64,000 bases of DNA from Candidatus Bathyarchaeota archaeon (GCA_026014485.1 JAOZIE010000001.1:192395-256394), one strand, 5' to 3'. Counted from the stretch's first letter, positions 25,788-34,647 are shown. Notes: a model not told the origin generated them from the sequence alone. Numbers and translations: made by a program.

Positions 25788-25903
25788 ACAAACCAGCCTT
25801 CTTACGCGCTCTAAGAGGCGGGCATACCCTAAAACCTTTTCCTCAAATAAGAGTTCTGGACTGTTGTCAGGGTATGTATTTTTGTGGTAATAAAGTAAGG
25901 AGG

Positions 25904-27145
25904 TTATTTCTTGGGCGTTAAAATGGCTGTTGCGTAGTTTGGGTCTTGGAAGTACTTTTCTGCGGCGTGTGTTATGTCCTCTTTTGTTAGTTGGTTTATC
26001 CTGTTGATGTATGTCTGCAAAGAGTTTTCGTTTTCGAAGTGGATTTCGATGTCGGCGAGGAGCCGTGGTAGTTCGTGGTAGTCGTCAACTGCTCTTAAGA
26101 TGTTTCCGATAAGCATGTTTTTGCTTTTTTCTAATTCAGTTTTTGCTATTTGTTGTTTTTTGAGTTTTTCCAGTTCATCCTGAATTATGGTTTGAGTTTG
26201 TTTTACTGCCTTAGTTTTGACTGCACAGTTAATGCTAAAGAAGCCGTAGTCTAAACCTGACATGTTAATTGACGCAAAGTCATAGGTGAGGGCTCTTTTC
26301 TCGCGCAATTCCACAAACAATCTGGAACTTTCTCCGGTTCCCAGCACTGAATCAATTAGATCTATCGCAGGCATGTCAGGGTCCGCTGCTGGAACAGTTC
26401 TTAAGCCAAAACTTATGTATGATTGGTTAATCCCAGACCGTTCAAGCACCGTTTCTTTTCGGGGTTGGCTTTCCTCGGGTTTTATTGTGTATCTTGAAGC
26501 GTGGCTGTTGTTTTCTCTGTTTTGGAAATTGCTTATCACTGTTTCTGCGTCGTTTTCTGAAAAGTTACCAGTAAGTATCAGTATCATGTTCTTTGGAGCA
26601 TAATAATTCTGATGGCTCTTTTCTAAATCATTAATTGTAAGCTGATTTACAGTTTTTCTTGTTCCTAAAATCGGGTTTTTTACAGGGTGATTCTTGAAAA
26701 GGCATTTGATTAAAGTTTCGCCAATTTTGTCTCGGGGGTCATCAGAGGCTTCAGCGATTTCGTTTAGAATAACTTTGCGTTCTATCTCAAATTTGTCCTT
26801 TTCAAAATTGGAATCAAAAAGGAGCCCTGAAAGAACCTTTGACGCTGCACCGATTTTTCCGGGAAAAACATTCACCCAACTAAAAGTGCACTCAGGCGTG
26901 GTTTCAAAATTTGAGCAGCCACCCAACTTTTCAATTTCATGATGAAGCGTTATTCTTTGCTGGGAGCCACCCACCAGCATGTGCTCAAGAAAGTGTGCGG
27001 CACCAGATTTTTCGCGGCAATCATCGATTGAACCATATTCTACGGCTACGGAGATTTGTGCGGTCATTGCGGATGAACGCGGATACCTCAAAACTCTTAA
27101 TCCATTGGGGAGGACGTCTCTTTTCCATGAAAGACTGCTATTCAT
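25904..27145 (-). CDS. M16 family zinc metallopeptidase (processing-peptidase-like)
   Basis: 413 residues. The inverted zinc motif HFLEH (His51, Glu54, His55) lies in GAAHFLEHMLVGGS, with the downstream Glu ligand in the ERKVILNEIAEASDDPRD helix (about 123-130). A C-terminal M16 domain follows with the ALTYDFASINMS and YFQDPNYATAILTP segments. Comparable to bacterial PqqL/YmxG-type and mitochondrial processing peptidase beta subunits. All metal-binding residues are present, so it should be active. It is alone on its strand; the substrate is unknown. Confidence 0.92.
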   Translation of the reverse strand: MNSSLSWKRDVLPNGLRVLRYPRSSAMTAQISVAVEYGSIDDCREKSGAAHFLEHMLVGGSQQRITLHHEIEKLGGCSNFETTPECTFSWVNVFPGKIGAASKVLSGLLFDSNFEKDKFEIERKVILNEIAEASDDPRDKIGETLIKCLFKNHPVKNPILGTRKTVNQLTINDLEKSHQNYYAPKNMILILTGNFSENDAETVISNFQNRENNSHASRYTIKPEESQPRKETVLERSGINQSYISFGLRTVPAADPDMPAIDLIDSVLGTGESSRLFVELREKRALTYDFASINMSGLDYGFFSINCAVKTKAVKQTQTIIQDELEKLKKQQIAKTELEKSKNMLIGNILRAVDDYHELPRLLADIEIHFENENSLQTYINRINQLTKEDITHAAEKYFQDPNYATAILTPKK

Positions 27146-27452
27146 GTTAACAACATCAACTAGTAACTCTATAAAGTTTGATTGCCGAAATAAGTTCTTG
27201 GGGTATGCCAGACCAGACTTAACCCTGAACTAATCTGGTTTAACAGCTAATTCTATCGCCCCAACTTAAGGGCCTCGTAGTTTTACCGTCAGTGTATTGT
27301 TGAATTGCTTGACATGAGGACGCCAAATCTCGTAATATAGCCGTTTAAACAGAGAGTTCGGATTGTTATTTCAAAACCGTATTCCTTAAATCGAATTCGC
27401 CCAAGCATCTTAAATTGAAAGATGCGCCCGAAAGGGTAGGAAACTTGGGCCT

Positions 27453-29141
27453 GTGAAACTAAGGACAACAACAATTGCCACAGTTATTCTTCTGTCCCTT
27501 CTAGTGTTTGGAGTCCTACAAATAGTAACGGTTCTGATTGTTCAGCCCAGTTTCACCGATTTAGAAAAACGGGAAAGTGAAGAAAGCCTTACTCAAATAA
27601 CAAACACAATACGGTATAGGCTCTCGGAACTTTCGGGCAAAGTGAAGGATTATTCATTTTGGGATGACACCTACTACTTTGTTCAAAACAGAAATGAAGA
27701 CTACGTTGAAAACAACTTTGTCGATGACACATTTGAAAACTTAGACCTCAACGTGATAGCCATTGTCAACAACAGCAGAAGTTTGGTTTACTGTCAGTTT
27801 TTTGACCTTGACAACTCGTCTAAGGTTCAAACCAGCCAAGAAACAAAAACAATCATCACATCCGATGACGATATTTGGGCATACCAACCTGAGGATTCTG
27901 CGTCGGGCATCATACTTCTGGACAACCAACCGATGTTTGTAGCAACCGCACCGATATTGACTAGTCAGAACCAAGGTCCAACAGTGGGCGGCATGCTTTT
28001 CGGGAAGTACATCGATGCAACTGAGATAAACAAGTTGACAGAGATCATAAACCTCGATTTCTCAATTTACACCACATCAGAGTTTCAAACTCAAGAAAAG
28101 AATAGACAAATAGCTGAAGCGTTACTCACGAAAAATCAAACATTTATTGTGAAAGCAAACGGTCAGGATACAGTGTCAGGGTACAACCTGCTTATGGACA
28201 TACATTCAAACCCGACTTTCATTCTTGAAGTAACCCGAAACAGAACAGCTTATCAACAAGGGATATTGGTTGGGAACATTTTTCTGTATGCCGCGATTGC
28301 TTTCTCGATCTGTTTTGGAATATTCATAATGTTTCTTCTTGAAAAACAAATAGTTAGACCGTTAACTAAGTTGGCGGCTTACGTTGAAGAAATCTCTCTT
28401 AACCCTAATGCTTCTGGACCCTCGCCTGTGAAGCATTCATCGGAAGAGATGGAAGTGCTTACAAACGCGGTTAAGGATACCCTAAAAAGAAAACTTGAAG
28501 GAATGACTGAAGTCGCTACCATGGTGGGGCATGACTTACGTAACCCTTTAACGGGAATTAAAGGCGCCTTATACGTGTTGAGGAAGAATTACAGTTCAAA
28601 AATGGATGCAAAAGGAAACGCCTTACTGAAGACAATTGACGATTGTGTAGAGTACTCAGACAAAATTGTGAGAGACCTAGTGGAGTATTCAGGGGAGATT
28701 AAACTCGACAAGAGCAATACTAACGCTAAACGGTTAGTGGACGATTCGTTATCCACACTTACGGTGCCAAGCAATATACAGGTTGTCAACGACGCCAGTG
28801 ATACACTTTCATTGAATGTAGACATTGGGAAAATGGAACGCGTTTTCTCCAATTTAATCAAGAACGCCGTTGACGCCATGCCTGAGGGCGGAAAACTACG
28901 GATAACGGCTAAAAAATTGGGAAATCAAATTGAGATAGAGTTTTCTGATAATGGAGTGGGCATATCTAATGCGGTTTTAGAGAAGCTATGGTTACCTTTT
29001 TTCACTACAAAGGCGAAAGGTTTGGGGGTTGGCTTGTCTATAAGCAAGAGAATAATTGATGCGCATCAGGGAAGAATTGAAGTTAAAAGCACTGAAGGAA
29101 AAGGAACATGCTTCACGATTCTTCTTCCAGCAAACGAATGA
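27453..29141 (+). CDS. Membrane sensor histidine kinase with CHASE4-like sensor
   Basis: 562 residues. TM1 at about 8-30, an extracytoplasmic CHASE4-like sensor at about 35-265 (RLSELSGKVKDYSFWDDTYYF pattern), TM2 at about 271-296, a HAMP-like linker, and then a kinase core. The phospho-acceptor His360 is in VGHDLRNPLTG, the N box in FSNLIKNAVDAMPEGG, G1 in DNGVGIS and G2 in GLGVGLSISKRI. All catalytic boxes are intact. The start is GTG at 27453. No response regulator is next to it, so it is an orphan kinase. The next genes encode small membrane proteins. Confidence 0.93.
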   Translation: MKLRTTTIATVILLSLLVFGVLQIVTVLIVQPSFTDLEKRESEESLTQITNTIRYRLSELSGKVKDYSFWDDTYYFVQNRNEDYVENNFVDDTFENLDLNVIAIVNNSRSLVYCQFFDLDNSSKVQTSQETKTIITSDDDIWAYQPEDSASGIILLDNQPMFVATAPILTSQNQGPTVGGMLFGKYIDATEINKLTEIINLDFSIYTTSEFQTQEKNRQIAEALLTKNQTFIVKANGQDTVSGYNLLMDIHSNPTFILEVTRNRTAYQQGILVGNIFLYAAIAFSICFGIFIMFLLEKQIVRPLTKLAAYVEEISLNPNASGPSPVKHSSEEMEVLTNAVKDTLKRKLEGMTEVATMVGHDLRNPLTGIKGALYVLRKNYSSKMDAKGNALLKTIDDCVEYSDKIVRDLVEYSGEIKLDKSNTNAKRLVDDSLSTLTVPSNIQVVNDASDTLSLNVDIGKMERVFSNLIKNAVDAMPEGGKLRITAKKLGNQIEIEFSDNGVGISNAVLEKLWLPFFTTKAKGLGVGLSISKRIIDAHQGRIEVKSTEGKGTCFTILLPANE

Positions 29142-29229
29142 TAACATGAAGCACCACCCCCCTTGATTCCAAGAGAACTAAGCCAAAAAAAGAAAGGTTA
29201 GTTGAGCAGCATAGTTTTGGCGGCTTGTG

Positions 29230-29601
29230 TTATTTTGTTGTTGTCATTGGTTTGCTGAGTGGACTTAGCTGGTCTTTAATTGCGATTCTGTTTGTCCTCA
29301 ACGTGGTTATTGCGAGCATTGTTGCCCAAGTAATGGATATAGCTACAGCCATTGATGTACCGACGCTAGCCATTTCAGATAGCATTACAGCTGTGTCTGC
29401 GGGCGTTGCCATAGCAGTTAAGTATGGTGGCCAAGCGGTTATTTCGGCATGCCAAACGTGTTCAGCGGCTAGAAGAATTACGCCTCCCCATAACAGTCCA
29501 TTTAGCACGCTTAGTTTCAGCTTTTTGCCTATGCCTCGTGCAGATATTTGTATGATTGTTGTTACAATCGCCAGAGCCATTGGAACTAGGAAACATGCCA
29601 T
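29230..29601 (-). CDS. Small three-helix membrane protein A of a divergent paralogous pair
   Basis: 123 residues with hydrophobic segments at about 3-20, 30-48 and 82-100. The second contains LLWGGVILLAAEHVWHAE. It is alignable with the divergently transcribed 99-residue protein at 29677 (IVT, LWG and acidic-His in the same places). GGAGG lies 9 bases before the ATG at 29601, which decides this strand over the overlapping plus-strand frame. No family recognised. The shared 75-bp promoter region holds paired CAGTAACACT repeats. Confidence 0.65.
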   Translation of the reverse strand: MACFLVPMALAIVTTIIQISARGIGKKLKLSVLNGLLWGGVILLAAEHVWHAEITAWPPYLTAMATPADTAVMLSEMASVGTSMAVAISITWATMLAITTLRTNRIAIKDQLSPLSKPMTTTK

Positions 29602-29614
29602 TCATTTTTTCCTC

Positions 29615-29645
29615 CAGTAACACTAAATTTAAATACAGTAACACT
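29615..29645. promoter_or_regulatory. Paired CAGTAACACT direct repeats around a shared TATA region
   Basis: Identical decamers CAGTAACACT at 29615-29624 and 29636-29645 are spaced exactly 21 bp, two helical turns, and flank an AAATTTAAATA element that could serve the divergent genes. AGTAACAC recurs at 33884-33891 next to the TATA-like element of the ABC binding-protein gene. The arrangement suggests a regulator site overlapping the promoters. Confidence 0.5.
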
Positions 29646-29676
29646 CGCTAATAAGCGTAATGGAGGTAAACGGGGA

Positions 29677-29976
29677 ATGTGGCTAATAATCTTAGCGTTT
29701 GCGGCAACAATTGTTACAGCAATATGGTATGCTAAAGCTGAGAACGACAAGTACATGCTCAAGTTTCTTAGCTTAATACTTTGGGGCACAACAATCATGG
29801 TAATGGTTGACCACACCTTACCCTTCTTAATGGAGGGCGGAGGAGAATTCTTAGAAATCACAACAGAAGCAACAGTTCTCGGCTTTGCCATGCTGATTGT
29901 GGCGCTTGCAGTCTGGAATGGCGCGCTACTGCTCAAAGACCCTAAAGGCGTAATATACAAAAGAAAAAGCCAATAA
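29677..29976 (+). CDS. Small three-helix membrane protein B of a divergent paralogous pair
   Basis: 99 residues with hydrophobic segments at about 2-18, 29-45 and 68-85. The second holds LSLILWGTTIMVMVDHTLPF. It resembles protein A at 29230: the same three-segment layout, LWG in helix 2, and an acidic residue followed by His at the end of helix 2 (DH here, EH there). GGAGGT stands 10 bases before the ATG. An integral membrane protein of unknown function; acidic-His pairs in membranes can bind metal, but this is only a suggestion. Confidence 0.7.
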   Translation: MWLIILAFAATIVTAIWYAKAENDKYMLKFLSLILWGTTIMVMVDHTLPFLMEGGGEFLEITTEATVLGFAMLIVALAVWNGALLLKDPKGVIYKRKSQ

Positions 29977-30148
29977 CCAACCAGAAAACAAGCTAACTTC
30001 AACTATTTTTCTCTTTTACCAAAAATATGCTACTGCAGACGAACCAATTCCTGTTTTTGCAGTAAAAAGAAAAAGGCTGGAATACTAAGAAAGGAAAGCC
30101 ATCAGTGGCAGGCTACTCAAGGTAAAAGACCATAGAAAACAAGAGCAC

Positions 30149-30178
30149 GTGGGTACCGAACCAGATTCGGACAGGCAC
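30149..30178 (-). repeat. tRNA T-arm-like remnant
   Basis: The plus-strand bases GATTCGGA with flanks (about 30155-30174) match the 3' part of the tRNA-Val gene at 33983 in roughly 17 of 20 positions and have the same orientation. The minus strand reads TCCGAAT as a T-loop within a weak stem. No D-arm or anticodon arm follows, so it is not a gene. It could be a degraded attachment site or chance. Confidence 0.35.
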
Positions 30179-30792
30179 TATTCTTTTCTAGCTATACATA
30201 TGAAATAACTTTCATCGTCCCTTTCGAACGTAACGGTAAGTCCACTATCTTTCATCATCTGTTTAAGGAGTTCCATACGGGGTAGAAAATCGTTTCCGAC
30301 CTCTACACCGCCGTTCATGTGGACCCCATTTATCTTCTTGGCTGAATCGGAATGCGCCACTGCTAGGCATCCACCTTTCTTTAGTGCCTTAGATAAGATT
30401 TTGAGGGCTAAAGGTTGGTCAGTAAAATGGGGAAAACAGGAATAGCATACTATCAGGTCAAAGTCTGCAGCATATTTTAGGTCGTAAACATCAGAGACCA
30501 AAAATGAAACTAGGGGATGGTCTTTTTCGGGATATTTCAAGCGGGCTACCTTGATCATCTTCTCCGAATAATCCACCGCAACAACACGTCCATCCACCAG
30601 ATATCTCTCGTAGAACGGTATCATAATGCCAGTGCCGGTGCCAACGTCTAGTATCCGATCATTGCTATTGATGCCCAGCAGTTCAATGATGTATTGCACC
30701 TTTTTGAGGTTGTGAACGGTGATTTCGTCCCATATCTCAGCGCGCTCGTTGAAGAATTCTCTTTTTTTCGGATTAACCATTTTTGGGTTCAT
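30178..30792 (-). CDS. Class I SAM-dependent methyltransferase
   Basis: 204 residues. Motif I is RILDVGTGTGIMIPF (about 46-60), then VVAVDYSEKMIKVA, the acidic DLIVCYSCFPHF and post-motif KGGCLAVAHSDS. The SxDSAKKINGVHMNGG segment is a variation seen in UbiE/Methyltransf_11-type proteins near archaeal metal or corrinoid transporters. It lies 13 bp downstream of the transporter ATPase, so it is the last gene of the operon. The substrate may be the imported ligand or its carrier, which is inference. Confidence 0.85.
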   Translation of the reverse strand: MNPKMVNPKKREFFNERAEIWDEITVHNLKKVQYIIELLGINSNDRILDVGTGTGIMIPFYERYLVDGRVVAVDYSEKMIKVARLKYPEKDHPLVSFLVSDVYDLKYAADFDLIVCYSCFPHFTDQPLALKILSKALKKGGCLAVAHSDSAKKINGVHMNGGVEVGNDFLPRMELLKQMMKDSGLTVTFERDDESYFICIARKE

Positions 30793-30805
30793 GCGTTTAC
30801 CTCCA

Positions 30806-31561
30806 TTATATGGGAATGACTACGGGTATCCCTCGCACGCTCTCTACGTACGCCTCTATGTTGTACACTGCCTTGATGTTTTCGGGGGTGATGACTTTGT
30901 GGTCTCCCACGGAGTAAATCATCCCGTCCTTCATCATGATGAACTTGTCGGAATGCCGGATGGCCAAGTTGAGATCATGAATAATCATAATCGCAGCCAT
31001 ATGGTTCTTCTTGACTATGTTCCTGACCAGATGCATAATCATGTGCTGGTTGGACAGGTCGAGACTACTTGTGGGCTCATCCAGAAGAATTACCCGCGGT
31101 TGTTGGACCAAGACTCTTGCTATTTGCACCAATTGATATTCCCCACCGCTAATTTCGTCGACATATTTCAGTGCCAGCCCATCCAAGCCTAGTAGATGAA
31201 GCACTCTTCCAGTCAACCGTATGTCCTTTTCGGTGACGTCCCATTCAAAGTGCGGTTTCCTGCCTAACAGCACAGAATCAAACACCGTAGTTCGGGAGGT
31301 CTCGCTCTTTTGTGCCACGTACCCTATGTTCTTGGCGATGCCCTTCTTGCTCATTTGATGAAGGTTCTCTCCTCGCATGAACACTGAACCAGCGTCTGGT
31401 GTGAGTACCTTACTTATGCACTTGATTAGGGTGGTTTTTCCGACACCGTTGGGTCCTAGGACGGAGACAACATCATCCTCTTTTATGGTAAACGACACGT
31501 TGTCTAGGACACGCTTGCTACGGTAGGAGAAATTGATGCCCTTCACCTCGAAGAACATCAT
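30806..31561 (-). CDS. ABC transporter ATPase, FepC/BtuD type
   Basis: 251 residues. Walker A GPNGVGKTT, Q-loop YVAQKSE, signature EISGGEYQLVQIAR, Walker B RVILLDEPTSSLDL and switch IIHDLNLAIRHSD. The sequence is of the iron-siderophore/heme/vitamin B12 class. It overlaps the permease gene by 4 bases. It powers uptake together with the permease and the binding protein upstream; the ligand (corrinoid, heme or siderophore) cannot be told from sequence. Confidence 0.93.
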   Translation of the reverse strand: MMFFEVKGINFSYRSKRVLDNVSFTIKEDDVVSVLGPNGVGKTTLIKCISKVLTPDAGSVFMRGENLHQMSKKGIAKNIGYVAQKSETSRTTVFDSVLLGRKPHFEWDVTEKDIRLTGRVLHLLGLDGLALKYVDEISGGEYQLVQIARVLVQQPRVILLDEPTSSLDLSNQHMIMHLVRNIVKKNHMAAIMIIHDLNLAIRHSDKFIMMKDGMIYSVGDHKVITPENIKAVYNIEAYVESVRGIPVVIPI

Positions 31562-32532
31562 TTTCGGTACCTCCTGATTAGCAGGTAGATGAAGAGGGGG
31601 CCTCCAAGCATCGAGGTGATGATGCCTACGGGTATGACTGACGGGTAAAGGATGACTTGTCCAACCCCGTCCGCTATGATTAGGATGATGGCGCCAAGAA
31701 TTATGGAAAGGGGAATGAGGTAGCGGTGGTCGCTGCCGATAATCAGCCGGGCGATGTGTGGTCCTAGGAGGCCTATGAAAGCGATTATGCCAAAGAAGGA
31801 GACGATGACCGCGGATAGAACGGAGGTTAAGACCATACCCACGATCCGTTCTCGCTCCGTATTGACGCCCAACCCTTTAGCGGTGTCCTCGCCGGCGTCT
31901 AGGGCATTGTAATCCCACCTCTTGTAGAAGAAGTAAAGGACTACTGGAAGAAGCACCAAGATTATCAGGAAATTCCAGGACCAAGTTGCTTTACCTAGGT
32001 CACCAAAAGTCCAAGCTACGATGTTGCCTAACTGTGAATCGGTGGCTATGTACTGCATGAAGGATAGCCCCGCTGAGAACATAACGCTGATAGCTACGCC
32101 GGCTAGTATCATCGTTTCGGCGCTAACTCTTGTAAGTTTAGTAAGGACCAGTATAGAGCCAGTTGCTAGCAGGGAGAATACGAACGCGCATATTGTTGTG
32201 ACATAGGGGTTATGGATGGAGACTATGGAGGTCATGCTGCTGCCGGCGCCAAGAAAGATAATGGCAAAGGAGGCACCGAAGGCTGCGGCGCTTGATATCC
32301 CCAAAGTGAACGGTGAAGCAAGGGGGTTGCGGAGGATACACTGCATCACCACTCCAGCGACAGCCAAACCTGCGCCAGCTAATAAAGCTCCGATAATCCT
32401 GACCATGCGGATATTCCATATGACGCCGCCCGTTCCCGTCGTTTCAAAGGTAAAGATGCTTCTGAGGACATCTGTGAAAGATATGTCAATAGGTCCATTC
32501 TGAGCGGCTATAATCACACATAAAACCAGCAC
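31558..32532 (-). CDS. ABC transporter permease, FecCD/BtuC type (start uncertain)
   Basis: Polytopic FecCD permease with RMVRIIGALLAGAGLAVAGVVMQ, NPLASPFTLGISSAAAFGA, and GIIAFIGLLGPHIARLIIG (the ATPase-coupling helices). The only start codon in the long frame is GTG at 32532, but this cuts the first membrane helix. The frame stays open upstream and encodes a basic segment plus the missing half helix (KRKRLFIIVGLLV), reaching an in-frame TAA at 32689-32691 just after ATG-GCG-GTG at 32700. The full protein may begin at a non-standard codon, or the TAA may be a mutation or sequencing error. The binding-protein gene lies upstream. Confidence 0.88.
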   Translation of the reverse strand: MLVLCVIIAAQNGPIDISFTDVLRSIFTFETTGTGGVIWNIRMVRIIGALLAGAGLAVAGVVMQCILRNPLASPFTLGISSAAAFGASFAIIFLGAGSSMTSIVSIHNPYVTTICAFVFSLLATGSILVLTKLTRVSAETMILAGVAISVMFSAGLSFMQYIATDSQLGNIVAWTFGDLGKATWSWNFLIILVLLPVVLYFFYKRWDYNALDAGEDTAKGLGVNTERERIVGMVLTSVLSAVIVSFFGIIAFIGLLGPHIARLIIGSDHRYLIPLSIILGAIILIIADGVGQVILYPSVIPVGIITSMLGGPLFIYLLIRRYRK

Positions 32533-32734
32533 GAGTAGCCCGACGATAATGAAAAGGCGTTTCCGTTTTACGAATCCCCTGTATGTTTTTGAGGTCTGGT
32601 TGCCGTCTTCTTCATTGTCCTCGTAGATGTCAAATGCTTCACGGCCGCCGTGCTTTTGGTCTTCGGTGGTCTCATTCTTAGTCGTTCTTTACACCGCCAT
32701 AAGAAAAAAGAGTGGAGGGAGGTTTAAAAATAAA

Positions 32735-33829
32735 TTATGGCGTAACTATGCCACATCCGTTGCCTGTCTGGCCTGCTGCGATGTCTGAGTAGGTCACTGT
32801 AGTTCCTGGATAGAATAGCTGAATGACCTCGTTTGCTTTGTCCTCAAAGTTCCATGAATACAGGTTCCCGTTCATTGTGGACGCGACGTAGTATGCATTC
32901 ACTAGCTGGTTATCCCAATTAGTTCCGTAGCACTTGTAGACCATGGTTGAGTAGATGTTGTTGTTTTTCACTGCTGAAACATCATCTAAACCAGTATTTG
33001 CATCTATGTACTCGTTAATCGAGTCGACACAACTGCTCAGACCTATGCTGTCTATGAATATGTAGTCGGGGTCGTTGGCGATCAGGGTTTCAAGGGTTAT
33101 GGTGTAGGGTTGGCCGTTGGCGGCGGGTTCGATGGCGTTGGGGACATTGGAATAGTCGAAGGGCAGATAGTTGCCGGAGCCTTTCAGAAATGACGCCCCA
33201 CCGTAATAGAACATACCACAGGCGTATGCGCTCTCGGTGTTGGCAGTAGTGGCTTTAGAGGTAATCTCGCTGATCATATTGGTGATGCCTTCATTGAGTT
33301 CAGCAGCCCTGTTCGGCTCACCAAACAAATTGCCAAGAGAGGTTATCTGGTTATTGAAATCCTCCCCGAATTCGAGGTTTGCGTTGATGACGTACACTGG
33401 GATGCTAGTTTGGTCTTGCAGGGTGTCTGCGGTTGCAATATCCGACGCTGTTGAAGTGATTATGACACTTGGGTTCAGGGCTAAAATGGCCTCGGCGGTA
33501 GTTGCTACCTGCGGCAGTGCGGCAAATGTTGCCTTGTTGACGAAGTAGTAGGTCTGATCGTCCCGGGTATTGAAGGTACCAGCGGTTTCAATTGCTTGAA
33601 CCTTGTCGACCACATCAAAATAGGATACCAGCCTCAAAGAGCATGCACCAATACAATAAACTGAGTCCATCTGTTTGGGGACATTTACTGTTCTTCCTAA
33701 GGCATCGGTGACGGTTGTTTCTGAGCCTCCATTATCTCCCGTGTTTGAGGTTAGGATGTAAGCAACGCCTATGGCTGCGATTAAGACCACTATTATTGCC
33801 ACGATGGCGAAAACTTTGTTTTTTTCCAT
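32735..33829 (-). CDS. ABC transporter substrate-binding protein, BtuF/FepB type
   Basis: 364 residues. A hydrophobic N-terminal segment (about 7-27) with a STNTGDNGG linker suggests an archaeal anchored extracellular protein. The class III binding fold shows TDALGRTVNVPKQMD, ALNPSVIITST, IPVYVIN and NDPDYIFIDSIG segments. Because it carries the anchor and no lipobox Cys, it is probably held by a membrane helix. Promoter: TATTTATTAATAATG-like element at about 33892-33905 on this strand followed by GTGTTACT. First gene of the SBP-permease-ATPase-methyltransferase operon. Confidence 0.9.
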   Translation of the reverse strand: MEKNKVFAIVAIIVVLIAAIGVAYILTSNTGDNGGSETTVTDALGRTVNVPKQMDSVYCIGACSLRLVSYFDVVDKVQAIETAGTFNTRDDQTYYFVNKATFAALPQVATTAEAILALNPSVIITSTASDIATADTLQDQTSIPVYVINANLEFGEDFNNQITSLGNLFGEPNRAAELNEGITNMISEITSKATTANTESAYACGMFYYGGASFLKGSGNYLPFDYSNVPNAIEPAANGQPYTITLETLIANDPDYIFIDSIGLSSCVDSINEYIDANTGLDDVSAVKNNNIYSTMVYKCYGTNWDNQLVNAYYVASTMNGNLYSWNFEDKANEVIQLFYPGTTVTYSDIAAGQTGNGCGIVTP

Positions 33830-33883
33830 TTGAACACTTCTCCGTTAAGAGTGCCGTTTGCACGTATTACGATTTTCCGTTTT

Positions 33884-33905
33884 AGTAACACATTATTAAT
33901 AAATA
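33884..33905 (-). promoter_or_regulatory. TATA-like element plus GTGTTACT motif
   Basis: On the minus strand an AT-rich TATTTATTAATAAT is directly followed by GTGTTACT (33891-33884). The divergent membrane-protein pair has TATTTAAATTTA followed by GTGTTACT in the same arrangement. The conserved spacing to a TATA element suggests a shared operator. Confidence 0.45.
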
Positions 33906-33982
33906 TTTCTAGAAACAAAAAAGAATACACAAGTATCAAACAGCAAACCTACACAATCAATCATCATCAGAAAATGAGTTCG

Positions 33983-34060
33983 TGGTGGGCCGGACCGGAT
34001 TCGGACCGGTGACCTTCTGCACGTCAAGCAGATGTCCTAACCAGGCTAGACGACCGGCCC
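33983..34060 (-). tRNA. tRNA-Val(GAC), CCA encoded
   Basis: Cloverleaf on the minus strand: acceptor GGGCCGG/CCGGCCC, D-stem GTCT/GGAC, anticodon stem TCTGC/GCAGA with loop TTGACGT (anticodon GAC), 5-base variable loop, T-stem ACCGG/CCGGT with loop TCCGAAT, discriminator A and encoded CCA. It is 75 nt without CCA and has no intron. Confidence 0.96.
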
Positions 34061-34200
34061 ACATGCTGTTTGCTACAGGTTTTCGGTCTCCGATGTATTT
34101 ATGGGTTTTGCGCACCCTGAGGCTATTGATTCGAAGGTGAATTGGGGGTTGGGTAAGCTTTTTGTGTCTGCAGAAGGAGTAGTATTTGGAAGGTTTTGTG

Positions 34201-34647
34201 ATGGCTGGTTTAACCGTGAGAAGCTCTGCTTTCGAGAACAGAGGGCAAATCCCCAAAAAATACACCTGTGACGGTGAAGAAGTCAACCCGCCCTTAACCG
34301 TCAAAGACATCCCGCAGGCGGCGCAGTCTCTTGTGCTGGTCGTTGATGACCCTGACGCACCAAGAGGCACCTATGACCACTGGGTGGTCTGGAATATCCC
34401 GTTAAACGTAGAAATCGAAGAAAACAGTGTTCCGGGAGTTGTGGGCGTGAACAGTGCGGGTCTGCGTTCTTATGATGGCATGTGTCCACCTTGGGGCACG
34501 CACAGATACTTCTTTAAGGTATACGCGCTGGACACCAAGCTGGATTTGAAACCTGATGCCACTGGGAAGAAGGATTTGGAGAAGGCCATGCAGGGGCACA
34601 TCTTGGCGAAGGGCGAGCTTGTGGGGTTGTATAGCAGAAGCAAATGA
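34201..34647 (+). CDS. PEBP / YbhB-YbcL family protein
   Basis: 148 residues. Phosphatidylethanolamine-binding-protein-like fold: IPKKYTCDGEEVNPPL, LVLVVDDPDAPRGTYDHWVVWNIP, and YDGMCPPWGTHRYFFKVYALD carry the ligand-pocket Asp, His and PP-G-H residues. Function in archaea is unclear; the family includes kinase-inhibitor homologues. I take the ATG at 34201; a TTG at 34186 would add five residues. Confidence 0.93.
   Translation: MAGLTVRSSAFENRGQIPKKYTCDGEEVNPPLTVKDIPQAAQSLVLVVDDPDAPRGTYDHWVVWNIPLNVEIEENSVPGVVGVNSAGLRSYDGMCPPWGTHRYFFKVYALDTKLDLKPDATGKKDLEKAMQGHILAKGELVGLYSRSK

Noticed and set aside
30121..30180. A second tRNA gene
   Set aside because: Only a T-arm-like piece is present; no acceptor, D or anticodon arm could be found.
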